Positions 33,082-38,573 of a stretch of DNA of 41,923 nt are shown here, piece after piece. Position numbers and translations under genes: made by a program. A model generated the notes under the pieces. That model saw only the letters and a program-made list of their open reading frames with translations, was not told where the DNA came from and made no database searches. Source of the stretch: Fibrobacter sp. (GTDB taxonomy: Bacteria; Fibrobacterota; Fibrobacteria; Fibrobacterales; Fibrobacteraceae); assembly GCA_017615055.1 (NCBI GenBank), contig JAGAAW010000103.1, forward strand, positions 1-41,923. The letters are read 5' to 3'. How positions within the stretch are numbered: position 1 is the first letter of the stretch; each line of letters opens with the position of its first letter.

Positions 33082-33500
33082 CCTGCGATAAGCGTCTTGC
33101 AACCCGCAATAAACGTAAAGGTTTTACCCTCCTTGAAACCCTCGTGGCACTTGCGGTCCTTGCCGCAGGGGCGGCTGCCCTCTCGCTTTACCTGGGGGCG
33201 TTCCGGCATATCTCGTCCATCGAATTTGCACACTCCGACAGCGCTCTCGCTGCAGTCCGCTACATGGAGTCGCAAGTTCCCGCCCTGCCTGCCTGCGCCG
33301 ACACCGTCCATACCCGCCGCGCATCCCTATCCCGCAATCCACCCGAAATAAGCGATGATTCCGCGACAAACGATAAAACAACCATTTTCCCCGAAATAAT
33401 TACCACTCCAGTTCCCGCCACTCCTCTCCAGTGGCTCGAAATCCGCACGCCCGACTACACTTTCAGGAGGCTCATCCGGTGCAAAAAGGTTTCTCGTTAA
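33078..33500 (+). CDS. Pseudopilin (type II secretion / type IV pilus minor pilin)
   Basis: A 140-aa protein with a 13-residue basic leader and a prepilin peptidase site: KRKG then FTLLETLVALAVLAAGAAAL, with Glu at position +5 after cleavage. This is the GspI/PilV type of N-terminal helix. The C-terminal domain is short and rich in Pro and Thr, with cysteines near the middle and the end. The ATG overlaps the previous stop (ATGA), so translation is coupled. It should be processed by a prepilin peptidase encoded elsewhere and join a pseudopilus tip complex. Confidence 0.82.
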   Translation: MTCDKRLATRNKRKGFTLLETLVALAVLAAGAAALSLYLGAFRHISSIEFAHSDSALAAVRYMESQVPALPACADTVHTRRASLSRNPPEISDDSATNDKTTIFPEIITTPVPATPLQWLEIRTPDYTFRRLIRCKKVSR

Positions 33501-33688
33501 TCGAACTCGTCGTCGCACTCGCTGTCGCAGGCATCCTGGTCTCGTCTGCGCTTGGGCTCTACGGGATGTTCCACCGTGAATACGTGCACGGCCTTGCCGC
33601 CTACGATTCCCGCGCTACGGAGCATATCCATACCATGCAAAAAAGCATCCGCGACCTGCGCGAATGCTTTAATGCTAAAAGGCTGTAA
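33479..33688 (+). CDS. Very short pseudopilin, probably truncated (GspJ/GspH-like)
   Basis: A 69-aa frame from GTG 33479, which follows AGGAGG at 33464-33469 and overlaps the end of the previous gene. The leader is only VQKG, then FSLIELVVALAVAGILVSSALGLYGMF, a standard class III signal and pilin helix. After about 40 further residues resembling the start of a GspJ-type globular domain (RATEHIHTMQKSIRDLRE) the frame stops. The convergent glycosyltransferase gene ends 5 nt away. The family is usually 150-200 aa, so either the gene was cut by a rearrangement or the product is a bare pilin helix. Confidence 0.6.
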   Translation: MQKGFSLIELVVALAVAGILVSSALGLYGMFHREYVHGLAAYDSRATEHIHTMQKSIRDLRECFNAKRL

Positions 33689-33693
33689 CTGGA

Positions 33694-35244
33694 TTACGAT
33701 TCCTGTTCTTCGACGTTGCCGTGTTCCTTGCGGGCCTTGTGCACTTCGATAATGTTGCCGATAAAGTGCATAAAGCTGAGCACGCCCACGGAGAGGAAGC
33801 CTACCGCATAGAGGGCGAGGAACGGGCCGATGATGAACTTCTGGGCGCCGATGTATTCCAAGAGACCGAAGATGCAGTATACGCCAACTCCGAGCTCGAG
33901 GACAGCCATCCAGGGGAACTTCTGTGCGTAGTGGCTCTTTGCCTTCTTCTTGGAGCCGCCGCTCTTCGGGGTGCGGACGAAACTGCCCTTCACGCCGGTC
34001 ACGGCACCGAAAACGGCGCGCGTGTTGTTCACGGCGATGCCCACGCCAAGCGCCATCAGGATGGGCAGGCTGAGCATACGGATCTTCCAGCCGGTGTAGC
34101 CCGAGCAGCGTTGGGCGACGAAGTAAAGGACGGAAGGTGCGATAGCGGCGAGGAAAATGAAACTGAAACCGATGGTGTAGGCCCAGCTCGGCAGTTTCGC
34201 GACCGGTTCAAAGAACGCGAGCAGTGGCCAAGCGCAGAGGGCGGTAAACAGCATGCAGGGGTGAATCGAGTAGTGGGTCGTGTGCAGGAACGCGCCAATT
34301 TTGATGCGGAGCGGGACCTTGGCCTTCCACACGCGCGGCAGAATCTTGATGGCGGTCTGGATGGAACCGCGGGCCCAGCGGAACTGCTGTGCCTTGTAGG
34401 CATTGATGTCGTTCGGGAGTTCGGCAGGCACAATCACGTCGAACACGAACTTCATCTTCCAACCGGCGAGCTGGCTGCGGTAGGAGAGGTCCATGTCTTC
34501 GGTCAGGGTGTCGCCTTCCCAGCCGCCACCGCCGTAAATGGCCTGCTTGCGCCAGACGCCTGCGGTACCGTTGAAGTTCATGAACAGCTTGCCCCAGCTA
34601 CGTGCGGACTGCTCGATCACGAAATGGCCGTCGATACCGATGGACTGTGCGAGCGTAAGGCCCGATTCCGTGCGGTTCAGGTGGCCCCAGCGGCCCTGGA
34701 CCAGGCCAATCTGGTCGTCCATCACCAGGTAGGGGATGGTCTTGAGGAGGAAGTCCTTCTCCGGTACGAAGTCCGCGTCGAAAATCGCGAGGAAGTCGCC
34801 CTTCGCGACGGCCATGGCTTCCTTGAGGGCGCCGGCCTTGAATTCCTGACGGTTCGTGCGGTGGATAAGCTTGATGTCGTAGCCCTTCGCGGCAAGTTCT
34901 TCCACCTTCCTCTTGGCCACTTCGTAGCATTCGTCGGTGGAGTCGTCCAAGACCTGGATTTCGTGCTTGTCCTTGGGGTAGTCAATGGCGCATACGGCTT
35001 CGAGCAGGCGTTCCACACAGTTCGCCTCGTTAAAGACGGGGAGCTGGGTCGTGACCTGCGGGAGGTCATTGATGGAGTGCTCGCGATAGAACTTGAGAAT
35101 TTTCTTGCGGTCGGTAAGTCTAGTATGACGGCTATTCTTCAGGAATAGATAAATGCTGTAGTAGCAGCTAAACCCGTAAATCACCAATCCCACGCCGGCG
35201 ATGACATAGACTACGAACATTGCGTAGAGGAGAACTGTATTCAT
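33694..35244 (-). CDS. Family 2 glycosyltransferase, cellulose-synthase-like membrane protein
   Basis: A 516-aa membrane GT2 enzyme. One or two N-terminal membrane segments precede the catalytic domain, with VTTQLPVFNEANCVERLL, the first Asp pair in LDDSTD, DADFVP, TEDMDLSYR and QQFRWARG: the D, D, D, QxxRW set of processive GT2 enzymes. Several C-terminal membrane segments follow. It resembles CESA/CsbB-like beta-glycan synthases or the plant CSLC/A type; the sugar is unknown, and no PilZ domain is present. The promoter has TATATT at 35285-35290 (minus strand) and a leader of about 35 nt with AAAAGG at 35256-35261. It is a single gene, in convergent arrangement with the pseudopilin operon. 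Confidence 0.9.
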   Translation of the reverse strand: MNTVLLYAMFVVYVIAGVGLVIYGFSCYYSIYLFLKNSRHTRLTDRKKILKFYREHSINDLPQVTTQLPVFNEANCVERLLEAVCAIDYPKDKHEIQVLDDSTDECYEVAKRKVEELAAKGYDIKLIHRTNRQEFKAGALKEAMAVAKGDFLAIFDADFVPEKDFLLKTIPYLVMDDQIGLVQGRWGHLNRTESGLTLAQSIGIDGHFVIEQSARSWGKLFMNFNGTAGVWRKQAIYGGGGWEGDTLTEDMDLSYRSQLAGWKMKFVFDVIVPAELPNDINAYKAQQFRWARGSIQTAIKILPRVWKAKVPLRIKIGAFLHTTHYSIHPCMLFTALCAWPLLAFFEPVAKLPSWAYTIGFSFIFLAAIAPSVLYFVAQRCSGYTGWKIRMLSLPILMALGVGIAVNNTRAVFGAVTGVKGSFVRTPKSGGSKKKAKSHYAQKFPWMAVLELGVGVYCIFGLLEYIGAQKFIIGPFLALYAVGFLSVGVLSFMHFIGNIIEVHKARKEHGNVEEQES

Positions 35245-35428
35245 CGTTTACAAAACCTTTTGCATATTCAAATGCTTGGGCGCAAATATAGAAATCAAAG
35301 CCCCTTTTTGCTATGTTTCGTTACTATTTTTATGGAAAAATACGTGACGAGTTTAACTTTTTTACAAAAAAACGCGTTTTTTGACATTTTTGCGATGAAG
35401 TGCGATAAAAATGTATGTTTAGGTAAAA
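35245..35428. promoter_or_regulatory. Divergent promoter region
   Basis: Minus strand: TATATT (35285-35290) and AAAAGG (35256-35261) for the glycosyltransferase. Plus strand: TTGACA (35381-35386) with ATAAAA at 35405-35410, spacer 18, for the TusA-like gene, which starts at 35429 after AGG. The A/T-rich middle (35330-35380) holds nothing else recognisable. Confidence 0.55.
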
Positions 35429-35968
35429 ATGATGGATGAAAGGAATACGGGCGGACCGTCTACGGTAGTCAAATGGATGCTTTCGCACAAGGGCGAGGCG
35501 GGTTTCGGGAGTGCCCTGAAATCGCTCCTCTCGTATGCCTGTGCCGAGTGGTTCCGGGCCTCGTTCGGGGTGCAACTTCTACCCGAGGACGCCCTTTCCA
35601 GGGTAGTGCTGGCTAGCATTCCTGCGTATCCGGTCGGGCAGTGGCTCGAGCATCCGGAGGACCACTGCGAGGAAATCGCCCGTTTCTGCGATGACGTGAA
35701 GGCGGGCGTACCGCTTACGGGCGTTACCCTGGATATACCCGACGTGCTCGACCTTCGGGGCGTGGTTTGCCCCGGGAATGCGGTCCGTTCCAGGCTCGTG
35801 ATGTCGGGCTACCCCCGCGGGCGCGTGCTGAGGATTGCCCTCGACGAGGGTTCCCCTATCGAGAATGTTCCCGGAGCGCTGGTCGCGGACGGCTGCAGCA
35901 TACTCTCCCGTGAAAAAAAAGAAGGTTTTTGGGAAATTTCTGTGGTCAAACCCCTCGATAGTAAGTAA
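35429..35968 (+). CDS. TusA-like protein with an extra N-terminal domain
   Basis: A 179-aa protein (ATG 35429 or 35432). Residues 106-175 match the TusA/SirA fold: DVLDLRGVVCPGNAVRSRLVM, GRVLRIALDEGSPIENVPGALVADGCSI and a final strand. The active Cys is C114, but the CPxP motif reads CPGN. TusA proteins carry sulfur for tRNA thiolation or sulfur metabolism. The first 100 residues, with GFGSALKSLLSYACAEWF and a VGQWLEHPEDHCEEIARFCDDV helix, match nothing I recognise; several Cys and His residues there could take part in sulfur or metal chemistry. An SGNH-like gene starts 9 nt later. Confidence 0.7.
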   Translation: MMDERNTGGPSTVVKWMLSHKGEAGFGSALKSLLSYACAEWFRASFGVQLLPEDALSRVVLASIPAYPVGQWLEHPEDHCEEIARFCDDVKAGVPLTGVTLDIPDVLDLRGVVCPGNAVRSRLVMSGYPRGRVLRIALDEGSPIENVPGALVADGCSILSREKKEGFWEISVVKPLDSK

Positions 35969-35977
35969 ATTAAAGGC

Positions 35978-36568
35978 ATGGAAAACAGGATTCTCATAAT
36001 CGGCGATGAACTCCTTGGCGAGCAGGGCGAGGTTGCCTCCCGCATGGCCGAGATGCTCCTGTGCCGTGAACCCTCGCGCCCCATGCAGTTTTCCATAAAT
36101 GCCCCGGTACCGCTCTCCATACCGCAGCTTATAACGCGCGCGGCTTCCGACATTATCGGCAAGAAGGCTGGCCGCATCGTGCTCGGGCTCGGTTACAGCG
36201 ACCTGAAGAAGGATTCTGGCTCGGGCTTCCTTACGGCGGAAAACTACACGAGCCTCGTACGTGAACTTGTCAACAAGACTCAGTCGGGCATCTTCGTGGT
36301 GACAATCCCTCCGGATTCCGTGCCCGGCGTGAGCGACAAGGTGGATGTCCTCAACAATGCCATCCGGGCGTTCGAGACGACTTTCCCCTCGCGGGTGAAG
36401 GTGCTCGACTTCGCGAAGCACGCAGAAAATTTCAAGGAAAAGCAGCTGGAAAGGGGCAAATTTGCCCGTAGCCTGTACTCGGAAGCAGCAAAACCTACCT
36501 CTTTGTGCATTACACTCGAATCGCTTTTCTTGCAAGATTGTATATTAAGAGAGTTAGAAGATAAATAA
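35978..36568 (+). CDS. SGNH-hydrolase-like protein lacking the catalytic serine
   Basis: A 196-aa protein. The opening RILIIGDELLGEQGE looks like block I of SGNH/GDSL hydrolases, but the nucleophile serine of GDS is replaced by Glu (residue 11 in GDE). The later blocks also deviate: IVLGLGYSDLKK stands where GxND is expected, and no D-x-x-H is seen at the end. The fold is likely kept without esterase activity. A TAAATT plus AAAGG stretch precedes the ATG by 6 nt. It sits between the TusA-like gene and a zinc-ribbon gene, both close and on the same strand. An alternative is an unrelated Rossmann-like fold. Confidence 0.55.
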   Translation: MENRILIIGDELLGEQGEVASRMAEMLLCREPSRPMQFSINAPVPLSIPQLITRAASDIIGKKAGRIVLGLGYSDLKKDSGSGFLTAENYTSLVRELVNKTQSGIFVVTIPPDSVPGVSDKVDVLNNAIRAFETTFPSRVKVLDFAKHAENFKEKQLERGKFARSLYSEAAKPTSLCITLESLFLQDCILRELEDK

Positions 36569-36577
36569 GGAGCAGAT

Positions 36578-36916
36578 ATGGGTCTTTTAGACGATGGTTT
36601 TGCCAGAAAGATTGCAGCCCAGAGACGTGCCTGGGATATGACGAAGGAACACGAGAACAAGAATCGCGAACCGCGTCAGCCCGCAGCCCCCAAGATGGGC
36701 GTGTGCGACAAGTGCCACAAGGAAACGATGGTTCGTGCCTTCCGTAGCCGTCAGACAGACCGCATGGACGGTGCCGCCAGTTTCGGGACGGTGTTCAAGC
36801 ACTACTGCGAGGAATGTGCTCCCAAGTCCCGCGCCCAGAAGGACGCCGAGGTCCCGCAGCTCACGAACAAGCAGGTGAAGAACCTGATGCGTTCGGCAAA
36901 GAAGGGCCTGCTCTAA
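36578..36916 (+). CDS. Small zinc-ribbon protein
   Basis: A 112-aa basic cytosolic protein. It begins MGLLDDGFARKIAAQRRAW and contains a zinc ribbon: CDKC at residues 43-46 and CEEC at 77-80, with a basic, Arg-rich region between. The C-terminal helix (TNKQVKNLMRSAKKG) is basic too, so nucleic-acid or ribosome binding is plausible. The ATG follows AAGGAG by 5 nt, and a TATATT at 36540-36545 inside the end of the previous gene may give it its own promoter. It is not a family I can name. It converges on rluE with 4 nt between stops. Confidence 0.65.
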   Translation: MGLLDDGFARKIAAQRRAWDMTKEHENKNREPRQPAAPKMGVCDKCHKETMVRAFRSRQTDRMDGAASFGTVFKHYCEECAPKSRAQKDAEVPQLTNKQVKNLMRSAKKGLL

Positions 36917-36920
36917 AGAA

Positions 36921-37472
36921 TCATATTACCTTATCGGTAACCGCTTTCCACTCGCCGGGCTTTAATTCGCCCAGCGGGATGTTCCCTATTTGTACGCGGA
37001 TGAGCCGGAGCGTGGGGAACCCGACCGCGGCCGTCATGTGACGCACCTGGCGGTTCTTGCCCTCTATAAGGGTGAGGCGTACCCAGCTTGTAGGGATATT
37101 CGCGCGGTAGCGGACGGGAGGGTTGCGCGGCCAGAGCCAGTCGGGTTCATCGGCAATCTCTGCCTTGCAGGGCTTGGTGTGGTAACCCTTGATATCTACG
37201 CCCTTCGATAGCTTTTGAATGGCTTCTTTGGTAATTTGCCCGTCGACCTGCGCCAGGTAGGTGCGCGGGTGCTCGAACTGCGGGTCCAGCAACTTCTTAA
37301 TGAGTTTCCCGTTGTCTGTCAGGAGCAGGGCGCCTTCGCTGTCGTGGTCGAGCCTGCCTGCCGCATACACTCCCGGCGGGAACCCGAAGGTATCGAGCGC
37401 CGCGTGCCCCGATTCGGGCGTGAACTGGCTCAGTACGCCGAAGGGCTTGTTGAAGATGATTACGGTAGACAT
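36921..37472 (-). CDS. rluE: 23S rRNA pseudouridine synthase RluE-like
   Basis: A 183-aa pseudouridine synthase of the RsuA/RluB/E/F family without an S4 domain, the RluE type. Motif I is AAGRLDHDSEGALLLT, with the catalytic Asp in GRLD, and the basic motif GKNRQVRHM lies near the C-terminus. The stretch DEPDWLWPRNPPVRYR...IPTSWVRLTLIEG is very close to E. coli RluE, which modifies U2457 of 23S rRNA. The length is slightly shorter than in E. coli. The CBM9-like gene lies 13 nt upstream on the same strand, so co-transcription is possible. Confidence 0.92.
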   Translation of the reverse strand: MSTVIIFNKPFGVLSQFTPESGHAALDTFGFPPGVYAAGRLDHDSEGALLLTDNGKLIKKLLDPQFEHPRTYLAQVDGQITKEAIQKLSKGVDIKGYHTKPCKAEIADEPDWLWPRNPPVRYRANIPTSWVRLTLIEGKNRQVRHMTAAVGFPTLRLIRVQIGNIPLGELKPGEWKAVTDKVI

Positions 37473-37485
37473 CTTGTATAAGGGG

Positions 37486-38037
37486 CTATGCGAGTTCCTG
37501 GAAGAATTCCGGGCGGTGGAAGTCAGGCTTCTCGGTATCGATGGGGAATGCGCTCAGGTAGTGCGGGGTCTTCGCTTTGTCGGCGCACTTGTAGAGGTTG
37601 CCCCGCAGGTGGCCGCCCTCGAACGAGGTAAGCCCGAATATGCTTGCTGGGATACGGATGCTTATGCCCCAGCTGACGAATTCCCCGATGACGCTTGCGA
37701 GCTGCTTGGTACGCTCGACCTGCGAGAGCTGCACTTCGCCGAGTATAGTGCGGTTCTCGCGACCGGTTCCGCGTGCGGCGAGCAGCGATCCGCGGCTAGT
37801 GACCTCGAAGTTGAAGTACTCCTCTGCGTTCGCAGGGTTCTGCAGGAAAACTTCGACGCAGGAATCCTCCCAGCTGTGCCCGCCGTTTTCCATGACTTCG
37901 GCACGGAAGCAGTCGAGCGGTTCCTCAACATAGAAGTCGATCTGTACAAATTCACGTTCTTCCGTGAAGTTTGCCATCACGGTCGGGATCTGGATTCCCT
38001 GGTTTGCTTTCCAGTTCATGTTCGGTTTTAACAGCAT
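37486..38037 (-). CDS. Carbohydrate-binding family 9-like (CBM9/DOMON-type) protein
   Basis: A 183-aa protein with no signal peptide. It matches the stand-alone CBM9-like domain found in many Bacteroidota-type genomes: HSWEDSCVEVFLQNPANAEEYFNFEVTS, GSLLAARGTGREN and the closing HLRGNLYKCADKAKTPHYLS...KPDFHRPEFFQEL. Its ligand is unknown, and a protein without export signal is unlikely to bind plant glycans outside the cell. The start ATG 38037 has TATTTT ending 7 nt upstream and no Shine-Dalgarno sequence; ATG at 38019 is an alternative. It lies 13 nt before rluE. Divergent spoVG shares its upstream region. Confidence 0.8.
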   Translation of the reverse strand: MLLKPNMNWKANQGIQIPTVMANFTEEREFVQIDFYVEEPLDCFRAEVMENGGHSWEDSCVEVFLQNPANAEEYFNFEVTSRGSLLAARGTGRENRTILGEVQLSQVERTKQLASVIGEFVSWGISIRIPASIFGLTSFEGGHLRGNLYKCADKAKTPHYLSAFPIDTEKPDFHRPEFFQELA

Positions 38038-38044
38038 AGTGATT

Positions 38045-38050
38045 AAAATA
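38045..38050 (-). promoter_or_regulatory. -10 element of the CBM9-like gene (leaderless arrangement)
   Basis: TATTTT on the minus strand ends 7 nt before ATG 38037. The near-palindrome at 38059-38081 lies directly upstream and would overlap the spacer and -35 region, so a protein bound there could also control this gene. Confidence 0.5.
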
Positions 38051-38058
38051 GATAAATC

Positions 38059-38081
38059 AGTGATTTAATCGATTAATCACT
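38059..38081. promoter_or_regulatory. 23-nt near-palindrome, candidate regulator binding site
   Basis: Arms AGTGATT and AATCACT around a TAATCGATT centre; removing one T gives a perfect 22-nt palindrome. A further half-site, AGTGATT, lies at 38038-38044. It is about 80-102 nt upstream of the predicted sigma-54 start site near 38161, a normal place for an enhancer-binding protein. Confidence 0.65.
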
Positions 38082-38134
38082 AGGTAGGGGTGTCGCAATA
38101 TGGCGATTTTTTGCGAAAAACGGCAATTTAAAAT

Positions 38135-38150
38135 TGGCACGGAAATTGCA
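38135..38150 (+). promoter_or_regulatory. Sigma-54 (RpoN) promoter of spoVG
   Basis: TTGGCACGGAAATTGCA: GG at 38136-38137 and GC at 38148-38149, exactly 10 nt apart, inside a near-consensus TTGGCACG-N4-TTGCA. Transcription should start near 38161, leaving a leader of about 68 nt before the spoVG ATG. No sigma-70 elements of similar quality were seen in this gap. Confidence 0.8.
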
Positions 38151-38228
38151 ACTATAGGTACGCCCGTCGGAAGCGGCAAAATGGGTTGTCGTGGAGGCGG
38201 ATTAACACAAACTATAGGAGGCCATAAC

Positions 38229-38564
38229 ATGGCAGAAAATACGAACGCAGCAAGCAATGCTGCCCAGCAGAAGGTGGATCCCGCCTTCGATTGCCTTGCG
38301 GTAACGCAGGTGCAGGTGTTCCCGTTCAAGGAGGGCCCGAGCCTCGGGCACCTGAAGGGCCTTGCGCAGATTGTGCTGAACGACCAGATGGTGATTCGCG
38401 GACTCCGCGTGATGGACGGCGTGAACGGGCTCTTCGTGAGCTACCCGCTCGACCCGTTCTACAAGGGCGAGGACTTCAAGTCCATCTGCAATCCGATTAC
38501 GCGACAGCTGCGTGAACACATTGAAAATTGCATCCTGGAAAAGTACCAGGCTGCGGTAGCCTAG
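38229..38564 (+). CDS. spoVG: SpoVG-family septation/RNA-binding regulator
   Basis: A 111-aa SpoVG protein. ATG 38229 follows AGGAGG by 7 nt; upstream frame extensions have no support. After a short Ala/Asn-rich N-terminus comes the conserved SpoVG core: VTQVQVFPFKEGPSLGHLKGLAQIVLND, VIRGLRVMDGVNGLFVSYP and the C-terminal FKSICNPITRQLREHIENCIL helix. SpoVG proteins bind nucleic acid and influence septation and gene expression in Firmicutes and spirochaetes. Here the gene sits behind a sigma-54 promoter, which is unusual as far as I know. comM starts 9 nt after the stop and may be read from the same promoter. Confidence 0.95.
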   Translation: MAENTNAASNAAQQKVDPAFDCLAVTQVQVFPFKEGPSLGHLKGLAQIVLNDQMVIRGLRVMDGVNGLFVSYPLDPFYKGEDFKSICNPITRQLREHIENCILEKYQAAVA

Positions 38565-38573
38565 TAGGTGCAA

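Noticed and set aside
33721..35148. Plus-strand frame (475 codons) opposite the glycosyltransferase
   Set aside because: His/Asp/Val/Glu-rich shadow; the minus-strand frame has the complete D, D, D, QxxRW set and membrane segments.
38100..38228. N-terminal extension of spoVG from ATG 38100
   Set aside because: It would read through the sigma-54 promoter and past the AGGAGG site; the extra residues are not part of SpoVG.
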